DNA of 28,305 nucleotides from Bacteroidota bacterium (GTDB lineage: Bacteria; Bacteroidota; Bacteroidia; Chitinophagales; Chitinophagaceae): NCBI GenBank assembly GCA_947460795.1, contig CANHJA010000005.1:1-28305 (forward strand), given 5' to 3'. Under the pieces are notes generated by a model, which did not search any database, was not told where the DNA came from, and saw only the letters and a list, made by a program, of their open reading frames with translations. The position numbers and the translations under genes were made by a program. Shown here one piece after another: positions 1-7,341 of this stretch; the stretch's first letter is position 1; each line of letters starts with the position of its first letter.

Positions 1-2231
1 AAAACAGCAAAGTATATGCACAACCTGTACCTCCTAACTGTCCTCCATCATATGCTGCAGGATTTACAATTACAGGGGATTCTATTTCATTGTGCCAAGA
101 TGGAGTTAATTTAACCGTTACGGGAAATTCAACGATTAACACTACCAGCTCGTATGCAGTCAATAATATTCCTTATGCGCCATACCCTTGGGTAGGTTCC
201 AATGCGATTTTAAATAATATTGACGATTGTTGGAGCGCACCGATTAATTTGCCATTTGCTTTTTGTTATTTTGGACAGAAATATAATAAAGTAGTGATTG
301 GAGCCAACGGTCAAGTTAGTTTTGATGTTGTGGGTACACAACCGCCTTTAACGGGTGGTTCAAATGCCTGGGCTTCTAATGGACAAACAGCACCAAACCC
401 TACACTTGCATACAACAACTGTATTATGGCACCTTACCATGATATCAACCCTGGAGTATCGTATCCGGGAAAAAGTATTACTTGGGATATTTATGGCACT
501 TATCCATGTCGTTATATGGTAATTTCTTGGGATAGTATTCCTATGTTTTCTTGTACTACACAATTAGCTTCTCAACAAGTTGTATTGTTCGAATCTACTT
601 ATTTAATTGATATTAATATTAAAGCAAAAACAGTTTGTGCCAATTGGAATGGTGGTGTTGCACATGAAGGAATTCAAAATGCAAATGGCACTGTTGCTTT
701 TATGGTTCCCGGTAGAAATGGTACACAATGGACCGCTACAAATGATAGTTATCGATTTACACCCAATGGAGCAATATCAGGTAATTTTATTTATACTTGG
801 ATAGATGTAAATACTGGAGCAACACTTGGTACTGGGACAACGCTGAGTTATCTTCCTGCAAACCCAACTAAGGTTACGGTGCTCTGCTCTGTAGTTACAG
901 ATTGTGATACCATTACAGCATTTAACGGAGACACTGTGAATGTTTTAGTAACGGGAGTTGTAAATGCAAATTTTAATACTAAAATAAATTTAGGTTGTGT
1001 GAATGACACTGTAAAAGTTTTTAATACTTCAACTAGCTCCATCCAAGGTGTAAGTACGCAATATTTTTGGGATTTTGGGGATGGAACAAATTCTACTGTA
1101 AAAAATCCGCCTCCTCATGTTTATTTAAATCAAGGAGTTTATGCCATCACGTTGATTGCTTCTGCAAATGGTTGCAAAGATACCATGATTAAAATAGTTG
1201 ACTTGAACCACCCAATTAATGCTTCCTATTTTGCAAATAGTGGTGCAAATATTGATGCTGCTTGTTTAGGAGATAGTATATTTTTTGATGCCTCTCCGTC
1301 AACTCCAATAGGATTTTTAAATTACTTTTGGAATTTTGGAGATGGCTTTAGTATTAATAAAGGCACATTTTCAAACATTAATTATCTTTATCAAAATTCA
1401 GGCAACTATGTGTCTCAATTAATCGTTACAGATTCTCTAGGTTGTAAGGACACCATGTCAAAAAATATTTTTATTGAAAATACACCCTACAATGATTTTG
1501 AGGTCACCGATAATTCAATTTGTATAGGGCAGCCAGTTTATTTTTCAGATACAATGGATATTCACCATCAAAACTTCTTTTGGAATTTTGCTGATGGAAG
1601 TACATTAATGAATATCCACAGTCCTTCTCATTCGTGGTTAAATTCAGGAAATTATGCAGTTACATTAACTACAACGTATAAATATTGCCCATCTAAAGTT
1701 ACTACTAAAAATATAACTGTTGAAGATTTTCCTTTTGTCAATTTGGGTCCTGACACCTCTATTTGTCCTGGTTTAACCGGTTCTATTTTATTAACAAATA
1801 ATGCATTTGCATCTGGTGCTTATTTATGGAATACGGGCGAAACAACCAATTCAATTTTAGTGAATACCCCTGGATACTATTGGTTAACAGTAACATCTCC
1901 AACAGGAAATTGTTCTGTCACAGATTCTTTACAAGTTTTACAAGATTGTTATTTAAATATTCCGAATTCATTTTCTCCTAATGGAGACGGTTTGAATGAT
2001 TATTTTTTACCTAGAGAAATTTTAAGCAGTGGTTTAACCGTTTTCAGAATGTCAATTTACAATCGATGGGGTGAAAAAATTTACGCTACTGATAAACTAG
2101 ATGGTAGAGGATGGGATGGTAAATACAATAATAAACCACAACCGGTAGGTGTATTTGTTTATGTAATTGATGCCGTTTTTGGCAATGGAGTTCGTAAAAA
2201 TTTCAAAGGCAACGTTACTTTACTGAAATAA
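1..2231 (+). CDS. Type IX secreted PKD-domain protein, 5' end outside window (partial)
   Basis: Secreted, probably surface-attached adhesin-like protein. The frame is open without a stop from nt 3 to the stop at 2229-2231, so the gene begins before the window; the TTG at 90 is not a believable start because coding continues upstream of it. In order the protein shows: a cysteine-containing beta domain resembling a nidogen-like (NIDO) fold (FCYFGQKYNKVVIGANGQ, then the MAPYHDINPG stretch), at least three PKD repeats recognised by FWDFGDG, FWNFGDG and FWNFADG, each followed by a Y/H..SG(N/V)Y motif, a further beta domain (DTSICPG...YLWNTGETT), and a C-terminal type B sorting domain (SFSPNGDGLND, IYNRWGEKIY, GWDGKYNNK, final FKGNVTLLK). 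In this family the C-terminal domain directs export through the type IX system and attachment or release at the cell surface. Domain calls are firm; ligand and role are unknown. Confidence 0.9.
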   Translation, partial: NSKVYAQPVPPNCPPSYAAGFTITGDSISLCQDGVNLTVTGNSTINTTSSYAVNNIPYAPYPWVGSNAILNNIDDCWSAPINLPFAFCYFGQKYNKVVIGANGQVSFDVVGTQPPLTGGSNAWASNGQTAPNPTLAYNNCIMAPYHDINPGVSYPGKSITWDIYGTYPCRYMVISWDSIPMFSCTTQLASQQVVLFESTYLIDINIKAKTVCANWNGGVAHEGIQNANGTVAFMVPGRNGTQWTATNDSYRFTPNGAISGNFIYTWIDVNTGATLGTGTTLSYLPANPTKVTVLCSVVTDCDTITAFNGDTVNVLVTGVVNANFNTKINLGCVNDTVKVFNTSTSSIQGVSTQYFWDFGDGTNSTVKNPPPHVYLNQGVYAITLIASANGCKDTMIKIVDLNHPINASYFANSGANIDAACLGDSIFFDASPSTPIGFLNYFWNFGDGFSINKGTFSNINYLYQNSGNYVSQLIVTDSLGCKDTMSKNIFIENTPYNDFEVTDNSICIGQPVYFSDTMDIHHQNFFWNFADGSTLMNIHSPSHSWLNSGNYAVTLTTTYKYCPSKVTTKNITVEDFPFVNLGPDTSICPGLTGSILLTNNAFASGAYLWNTGETTNSILVNTPGYYWLTVTSPTGNCSVTDSLQVLQDCYLNIPNSFSPNGDGLNDYFLPREILSSGLTVFRMSIYNRWGEKIYATDKLDGRGWDGKYNNKPQPVGVFVYVIDAVFGNGVRKNFKGNVTLLK

Positions 2232-2251
2232 CTGTTTGCCCATATATAAAT

Positions 2252-2284
2252 AAAAAACACGAAGTATTTACTTCGTGTTTTTTT
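2252..2284. terminator. Rho-independent terminator between convergent genes
   Basis: Stem with AAAACACGAAGT on the left and ACTTCGTGTTTT on the right around a short ATTT loop, followed by a run of T. The left arm is preceded by A-rich sequence, so it can work on both strands. It lies between the end of the PKD protein gene and the 3' end of the thiolase gene on the other strand. Confidence 0.85.
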
Positions 2285-2304
2285 ATGTTTAAACTTTTAC
2301 ATAT

Positions 2305-3501
2305 TTACAATAACTCATACACAACAGCAGCCCCTTGACCCACACCAATGCACATGGTAGCCACACCATATTTTGCATTTCTTTTTTTCATTTCATGAAT
2401 AAGTGTTGTTGAAATTCTTACTCCACTGCAACCCAAAGGATGTCCCAATGCAATAGCACCTCCATTTACATTTACTTTTTTGGGATCAATTTTTAATTCA
2501 TTGATGCAAGCAATACTTTGTGAGGCAAATGCTTCATTTAATTCAAATAAATCAATTTCATCAATCGTTAAACCAGCACGTTGCAATGCTTTTTGTGTTG
2601 CAGGAACTGGTCCAATACCCATTATACTTGGTTCTACACCGGCAATTGCCATACTTTTAATGACAGCAATAGGTTGTAAATCATATTTCTTTACAGCGCT
2701 TTCTGATGCTAGCAACATGGCAGCAGCACCATCATTTACACCACTGGCATTAGCGGCAGTTACACTACCTTCTTTAGAAAATGCAGGTTTCAATTCGGCC
2801 AATTTTTCAACAGGTGTTAATCGTGGATGTTCATCTTTTTGGAAAGTAAGGGTTTTGCCTTTTCCTAAATCAATTTCGATAGGAATTATTTCATCCTCAA
2901 ATCGGTTGGTTTTATGGGCTTGCTCATATTTTAATTGACTTTGATAAGCAAACTCATCTTGTGCTTCACGAGAAACAGTATATTTTTTAGCAACATTCTC
3001 TGCTGTTTCCCCCATGCTAAATGGATGATGTAATTTTGACAAAGCTGGATTCGTAAACCGCCACCCGATTGTTGTATCAAAAATTTCTGCTTTACGTGAA
3101 AAAGGAGTGTCGCTTTTGCCCATTACAAAAGGCGCGCGAGTCATACTTTCTACTCCACAAGCAATCATTAATTCGCCATCACCACACATAATTCCTCTCG
3201 CGCTATCCATAATCGCTTGCAAGCCAGAAGCACACAAACGATTCACGGTATTTCCACCAACTGTAATTGGCAAGCCAGCTAATAATAATGCCATACGAGC
3301 CACGTCTCTATTGTCTTCACCCGCTTGATTAGCACAGCCAGCAATTACATCTTCAATAGCATTTACATCAATAGAAGGGTTTCGTTGTACGATAGCTTTA
3401 ATTACATGTGCCAATAAATCATCGGGTCTCACGGTGCTTAAACTGCCTCCATACTTTCCAATAGGCGTACGAACGGCATCTATGATATATGCTTTTGTCA
3501 T
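2305..3501 (-). CDS. paaJ: 3-oxoadipyl-CoA / acetyl-CoA C-acyltransferase (thiolase), PaaJ/PcaF type
   Basis: Thiolase that splits a 3-oxoacyl-CoA with CoA; in the phenylacetate pathway the PaaJ type cleaves 3-oxo-5,6-dehydrosuberyl-CoA and 3-oxoadipyl-CoA. The 398-residue protein has the acyl-accepting cysteine in NRLCASG (C90), GGAIALGHPLGCSG with H354, and the second catalytic cysteine in CIGVGQG (C384). Long stretches such as GCANQAGEDNR, PFVMGK and FDTTIGWRF match what I recall of E. coli PaaJ, which argues for PaaJ/PcaF over a generic fatty-acid thiolase. I chose the ATG at 3501 (MTKAYIIDAVRTP); a longer frame adds 18 unrelated residues. A TAnnTTTG box lies 18 bases upstream. paaBCD lie about 2.2 kb away on the other strand, supporting the pathway assignment. 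Confidence 0.88.
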   Translation of the reverse strand: MTKAYIIDAVRTPIGKYGGSLSTVRPDDLLAHVIKAIVQRNPSIDVNAIEDVIAGCANQAGEDNRDVARMALLLAGLPITVGGNTVNRLCASGLQAIMDSARGIMCGDGELMIACGVESMTRAPFVMGKSDTPFSRKAEIFDTTIGWRFTNPALSKLHHPFSMGETAENVAKKYTVSREAQDEFAYQSQLKYEQAHKTNRFEDEIIPIEIDLGKGKTLTFQKDEHPRLTPVEKLAELKPAFSKEGSVTAANASGVNDGAAAMLLASESAVKKYDLQPIAVIKSMAIAGVEPSIMGIGPVPATQKALQRAGLTIDEIDLFELNEAFASQSIACINELKIDPKKVNVNGGAIALGHPLGCSGVRISTTLIHEMKKRNAKYGVATMCIGVGQGAAVVYELL

Positions 3502-3519
3502 TGAATAAAAATATTTTAG

Positions 3520-3527
3520 CAAAAGTA
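3520..3527 (-). promoter_or_regulatory. -7 promoter box of paaJ
   Basis: TACTTTTG on the minus strand, a perfect TAnnTTTG, 18 bases before the ATG at 3501. No clear TTTG/TTG -33 element at the usual distance. Confidence 0.5.
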
Positions 3528-3705
3528 ATATTTTAATGCGGTTATTACCCTGCAATCGGGATCAACTTTTTTAGAATATGATTTTTAATGTTTAGTTCTA
3601 TTATATTGATCATAATGCTAGAAATACAACCATCTAGAATTATTTATAAACTGATTATAAAGTACTTTTTCTGATTTCTTTCCACTTTTGAATGTATTTA
3701 AATAA

Positions 3706-3733
3706 ACAAAAAACACCTATTCGTTTAGGTTGT
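3706..3733 (-). terminator. Weak terminator-like hairpin after the helicase gene
   Basis: Read on the minus strand, ACCTA - aacgaa - TAGGT is followed by GTTTTTTG. The stem is only about 5 bp, so this is a weak candidate. It lies about 35 bases past the helicase stop codon. The rest of the 264-base gap between the paaJ start and the helicase end is AT-rich with no gene visible. Confidence 0.35.
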
Positions 3734-3765
3734 ATTTAGTGAAAAAAAAATCAAAAATTAACGTA

Positions 3766-5541
3766 TCACGACAATATTCCAATTTTTCTTAATCTGCTCA
3801 TAACAGCGCCTTTCGTTCGTTCAAAATAAAAAGCCATTTCTTGATATGTAACTCCTTCATCAAACATTTTTTCTAACCTTTTATCTTGCTCACTTGTCCA
3901 TGGCTGATAGGCGGAAGAATTTTTTTCTTTCCCTATTTTAAAATATGAATCTACATCTTGCAAAATTTTTCGTTTGTTTCGAGTTGAATAATCAGGCAAT
4001 ACTAAATCTGGTTTTGTTTTGACAGCAGGCTTTTTAATAATTTCTATCGTTGCATCAATTTTAAAATTATCAGGGATTAATTCTTCAGGAATCTTTAGCA
4101 GTGATCTGGCTCTGGTTATTGCCACATAAAGCAAATTGATTTCTTCTTCAATTCGGTCTTTTTGTTGTTCAAATTCTGGTTGTTTTTTCTGCCGATCTAT
4201 TTTTTCTTCTGTTGTAAAATCATTGGCAAGTTCCACCACATCATATTCCATGCCTTTGCAACGATGCACGGTGCTAAAAATAATTTCTGCTTTGTGCTTT
4301 TCGGCATCTCCAACATGCTTCTCTTTTATTTGCTTCAATAACGCAGGAATTTCATCTTCATATTCCTTTACAATATCCAACATCATTTGCAATTGTTTGT
4401 CCTCGGTTTTTTCAATATAATCTTCTAGTTCCACTACAGAATGCATGGTTTTTAATAATTCATCTCGAATTAGAAAATGTTTTTTATTGTATAAATTCAA
4501 AACATCATATAAGGAGGCTCCTTCATCAGCGTAAGTGTATGAATTAAAATTGCCTTCGAAATAGAGGTGCTTTATTTTTCGGTTGTCGGTAATGAATGTA
4601 ATCGCTTTCATCAATAAACCTAAATTGGTACGAGCAATTACAGCATGCGATTTTTTTTCATTGCTTGTCCCTAAACCTATTATTTCAATCGATTGGAAGG
4701 TTTTTAATTTGTTTTTAAGAAACAATATTTCATTTGCTAATAATGCAATTTTTGAACCAAAACGAAAACTGTTGTTTAAGTCGAACGATTTAAAATGAAC
4801 TTGCTCCAAGGAGTTGACAGCATATCGCCAGCTATAAATTTGTTGGTGCGTATCGCCAACTATAACTTTAATTGCATTTGATTGTTTTAAAAAAACGTCC
4901 AACATGGCAGGTGATGCGTCTTGGCCTTCATCAAATAAAATATAATCAAATGGCAATACAGGATTAGATAATTGAAATTTCTTTAAATAAAAATCATGTG
5001 TTATCTCAATTTCACCATGGTTCATTTTTGCTAAAAACTGCCGTGTAAACTGTTCGATAGTTTTAAAATTGTGCTTCACAAAAGCATTTGCCTTGCTATC
5101 TAAAACTGTTTTTAAATAGTCAATTTCTGAAACTTTTTGAGCGTTGCTGTTACAGAACAGGGATGCCATTTTTAAAATGTGATTGGCAATAATAAATAAT
5201 TCATGATTGGTACTAGAGCCTGTCATGGCTAATAATTGAACCAATTCATGCGGTTTATAATCGCCTAATTTTATTTTATAATTTGAACCAGCAACAATAT
5301 TTCTAAAGGCTAATGAATGAGCCGTTTCAATACGAACATTCGTTAATTTATGTTTTGAAAACTTTTGTTCGGCCTCAATTTTTACAGATTTATTAAATGC
5401 CAAATACAAAATTTTTGATTTCGGTGGTTTTGTTTTGGCATATTCAATCATAGTGGTTGTTTTGCCAGAACCAGCTACGGCATTTATTTTTATATTGCCT
5501 TCAGAGGCTAATATAGATTGTTGTTGTAGGGTGTATTTCAT
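3766..5541 (-). CDS. UvrD-family (FBH1-like) superfamily 1 helicase with C-terminal Myb/HTH-like domain
   Basis: ATP-dependent DNA helicase of superfamily 1, closest in layout to UvrD/FBH1-type enzymes that strip or resolve recombination intermediates. From the ATG at 5541 (591 residues): QQQSIL (Q-motif-like), Walker A VAGSGKTT at about 22-29, motif II FDEGQD at about 203-208, motif III GDTHQQIYSWR at about 229-239, motif V STVHRCKGMEYD at about 423-434, motif VI YVAITRAR at about 472-479. The last ~45 residues (WTSEQDKRLEKMFDEG, then TYQEMAFYFERTKGAVMSRL) resemble a SANT/Myb or helix-turn-helix DNA-binding domain. The longer frame from 5607 begins inside non-conserved sequence and was not used. 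The gene sits between paaJ and paaBCD without a metabolic link. FBH1-like is inferred from motif spacing; a helicase of the UvrD superfamily is certain. Confidence 0.88.
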   Translation of the reverse strand: MKYTLQQQSILASEGNIKINAVAGSGKTTTMIEYAKTKPPKSKILYLAFNKSVKIEAEQKFSKHKLTNVRIETAHSLAFRNIVAGSNYKIKLGDYKPHELVQLLAMTGSSTNHELFIIANHILKMASLFCNSNAQKVSEIDYLKTVLDSKANAFVKHNFKTIEQFTRQFLAKMNHGEIEITHDFYLKKFQLSNPVLPFDYILFDEGQDASPAMLDVFLKQSNAIKVIVGDTHQQIYSWRYAVNSLEQVHFKSFDLNNSFRFGSKIALLANEILFLKNKLKTFQSIEIIGLGTSNEKKSHAVIARTNLGLLMKAITFITDNRKIKHLYFEGNFNSYTYADEGASLYDVLNLYNKKHFLIRDELLKTMHSVVELEDYIEKTEDKQLQMMLDIVKEYEDEIPALLKQIKEKHVGDAEKHKAEIIFSTVHRCKGMEYDVVELANDFTTEEKIDRQKKQPEFEQQKDRIEEEINLLYVAITRARSLLKIPEELIPDNFKIDATIEIIKKPAVKTKPDLVLPDYSTRNKRKILQDVDSYFKIGKEKNSSAYQPWTSEQDKRLEKMFDEGVTYQEMAFYFERTKGAVMSRLRKIGILS

Positions 5542-5638
5542 GCGCTGCGAAAATACAAGAAGCCTTTCTTGAAACCATATTTTTATCAAATCATTTTTAA
5601 AATACAAATCAATAATTCATTTATTTCCCATACATTTT

Positions 5639-5653
5639 TGCTATAAAATAGCA
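5639..5653. promoter_or_regulatory. Inverted repeat in the helicase/paaB intergenic region (candidate operator)
   Basis: TGCTAT-AAA-ATAGCA, two perfect 6-base arms around three bases, lying between the divergent helicase gene and paaB and about 65 bases upstream of the paaB -7 box. It could bind a regulator of the paa genes, but the region is very AT-rich and chance is possible. The remainder of the gap shows no coding remnant; in particular there is no trace of a paaA 3' end. Confidence 0.25.
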
Positions 5654-5718
5654 TGCCTTATATTTTTAATTTATATCGATTATCATTTTTTCATCCAATT
5701 TATTAGAATACTTTTCAT

Positions 5719-5726
5719 TACTTTTG
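5719..5726 (+). promoter_or_regulatory. -7 promoter box of paaBCD
   Basis: TACTTTTG, a perfect TAnnTTTG, 22 bases before the paaB ATG at 5749. No good -33 element, which would be compatible with activator dependence. Confidence 0.5.
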
Positions 5727-5748
5727 TGGTTGTTAATTTTTAAATTTT

Positions 5749-6036
5749 ATGAGTAATCAAGAGTGGCCACTTTGGGAAATTTTTATTCGCAGTAAAGCAG
5801 GTTTAGACCATAAACATGTTGGAAGTTTACATGCTGCCGACTCAACAATGGCTATCGAAATGGCAAGAGATGTGTACACGCGTCGGATGGAAGGCATTAG
5901 TATTTGGGCTGTTGAAAGTATCAATATTCATGCTTCTAACCCAGATGATGCTGGTATTTTTTACGAACCGAGCAACGATAAAATATATCGTCATCCTACG
6001 TTTTATGATTTGCCAGATGAAATTACCCACATGTAA
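5749..6036 (+). CDS. paaB: 1,2-phenylacetyl-CoA epoxidase subunit PaaB
   Basis: Small structural subunit of the multicomponent phenylacetyl-CoA epoxidase (ring 1,2-phenylacetyl-CoA monooxygenase), which bridges PaaA-PaaC heterodimers into the larger complex. The 95-residue length equals that of the E. coli protein as I recall it, and typical blocks are present: WPLWEIFIRSKAG, KHVGSLHAADS, a YTRRMEGISIW block, and the C-terminal IYRHPTFYDLPD..HM. It is first in a paaB-paaC-paaD operon with 17 bases to paaC. The usual first gene, paaA, is absent: upstream there is only a 207-base intergenic region and a divergent helicase gene. Confidence 0.95.
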   Translation: MSNQEWPLWEIFIRSKAGLDHKHVGSLHAADSTMAIEMARDVYTRRMEGISIWAVESINIHASNPDDAGIFYEPSNDKIYRHPTFYDLPDEITHM

Positions 6037-6053
6037 AATTTAAATAATAAAAA

Positions 6054-6815
6054 ATGAACAATTCATTAGTTGAATATATAATGCATTTGGCTGACAATAG
6101 CCTTATACATGGACATCGTTTGAGTGAGTGGTGTGGACATGGGCCTATTTTAGAAGTAGACATTGCTTTATCAAACATAGCATTGGATAACATTGGCGCA
6201 GCTAGAAGTTTGTATGAATATGCAGCTGAAATTGAAGGAAATGGTAAAACAGAAGATACCTATCCTTATTTTAGAGATGTCAGACAATTTAAAAATTCAT
6301 TATTGCTAGAATTGCCAAATGGAAATTTTGCGGATACAATTGCTAAATGCTTGCTTTTTGACACCTATCAATTTTATTTTTATACCGCATTAAAAAACAG
6401 CAGCGATAACCGTTTAGCTGCAATTGCTGAGAAATCTTTAAAAGAAGTTACCTATCATTTGCGTTTTAGCAGCGAGTGGGTTGTTCGTTTGGGCGATGGC
6501 ACCGACGAAAGCAAACAAAAAATGCAAAATGCGATTGCAGAGCATTGGGAATATGCTGGAGAACTTTTTGCACCAAGTAATATCGAGTTAGAAATGATTG
6601 AACAAGGAATTGCACCCAATATAGATGCACTTAAAGATGTTTGGCAACAAAAAATAGCTGAAACAATTGAAGAAGCTACTCTCTCTTTCCCATTATCAAA
6701 TGAAAAAGGTTGGTTTCAATCAGGTGGTAAAAAAGGAATTCATACTGAATATTTAGGTTTTATTTTAGCCGATTTGCAATACATGCAAAAAACATATCCA
6801 AATTCGGAGTGGTAA
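6054..6815 (+). CDS. paaC: 1,2-phenylacetyl-CoA epoxidase subunit PaaC
   Basis: Ferritin-like structural subunit that pairs with catalytic PaaA in the phenylacetyl-CoA epoxidase; PaaC itself lacks a working di-iron site. The 253 residues match the family length (about 250). Family-typical blocks are LADNSLIHGHRLSEWCGHGP, LSNIALDNIGAAR, FDTYQFYFY, the EVTYHLRFSSEWVVRLGDGT stretch and the C-terminal GKKGIHTEYLGFILADLQYMQ. It follows paaB by 17 bases and precedes paaD by 38. With PaaA not encoded nearby, the partner must come from elsewhere in the genome if the complex is active. Confidence 0.95.
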   Translation: MNNSLVEYIMHLADNSLIHGHRLSEWCGHGPILEVDIALSNIALDNIGAARSLYEYAAEIEGNGKTEDTYPYFRDVRQFKNSLLLELPNGNFADTIAKCLLFDTYQFYFYTALKNSSDNRLAAIAEKSLKEVTYHLRFSSEWVVRLGDGTDESKQKMQNAIAEHWEYAGELFAPSNIELEMIEQGIAPNIDALKDVWQQKIAETIEEATLSFPLSNEKGWFQSGGKKGIHTEYLGFILADLQYMQKTYPNSEW

Positions 6816-6853
6816 TAATCGATAATCAAATTTCGATGTATTAAAAATAAATA

Positions 6854-7339
6854 ATGGTTTCAAAAGAAAAAATATATTCTTATTTAGAAAATGTTTCTGA
6901 TCCTGAGGTCCCTGTATTGTCTATTTTAGATTTAGGCATAGTGAGGGATGTAAACATCAATGAAGAAAATGAAACTGTTGAAATTTTAATTACTCCTACG
7001 TACAGTGGTTGTCCTGCCATGCAAATGATAGCCATGAATGTAAAAATGGAAATGTTAACACAAGGAGTAAAAAATGTAATTGTTACAGAAATTTTATCAC
7101 CTGCATGGACTACCGATTGGATGACTGAAAGTGGAAAACGAAAGTTAAATGAATATGGCATTGCTCCACCTCAAAATAAATCAAATGAATATATTCCTAT
7201 TGAAGATTTAATTGTACCATGTCCTATTTGTCAGTCTAAAAACACCTCAGTAATTAGTGAATTTGGCTCTACTGCTTGTAAATCTTTATACAGATGTAAT
7301 GATTGTTTAGAGCCGTTCGATTATTTTAAATGTCACTAA
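6854..7339 (+). CDS. paaD: Phenylacetate degradation protein PaaD (MIP18/DUF59 family iron-sulfur assembly factor)
   Basis: PaaD proteins help mature the phenylacetyl-CoA epoxidase, probably by loading metal or iron-sulfur clusters onto its components. The 161-residue protein has an N-terminal MIP18/DUF59 domain (SDPEVPVLSILDLGIVRDV; TPTYSGCPAMQMI with the conserved C53) and a C-terminal zinc-ribbon-like part with CPIC (C123, C126) and CNDC (C148, C151), the usual PaaD layout. It is the last gene of the run: its stop is 2 bases from the stop of the convergent LTA-synthase-like gene, so paaE, which normally follows, is not here. Confidence 0.92.
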   Translation: MVSKEKIYSYLENVSDPEVPVLSILDLGIVRDVNINEENETVEILITPTYSGCPAMQMIAMNVKMEMLTQGVKNVIVTEILSPAWTTDWMTESGKRKLNEYGIAPPQNKSNEYIPIEDLIVPCPICQSKNTSVISEFGSTACKSLYRCNDCLEPFDYFKCH

Positions 7340-7341
7340 AA

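Noticed and set aside
90..2231. TTG at 90 as the start of the first secreted protein gene
   Set aside because: The same frame is open with protein-like sequence (Asn-Ser-Lys-Val-Tyr-Ala-Gln-Pro...) up to nt 3, so the gene simply continues beyond the window.
2480..2938. 152-codon plus-strand frame
   Set aside because: It is fully antisense to the thiolase gene, which has all catalytic motifs; the frame is a shadow of its codon pattern.
4136..4420. 94-codon plus-strand frame rich in Ser, Phe and Cys
   Set aside because: It is antisense to the helicase gene; the composition is the complement of Lys/Glu-rich coding sequence.
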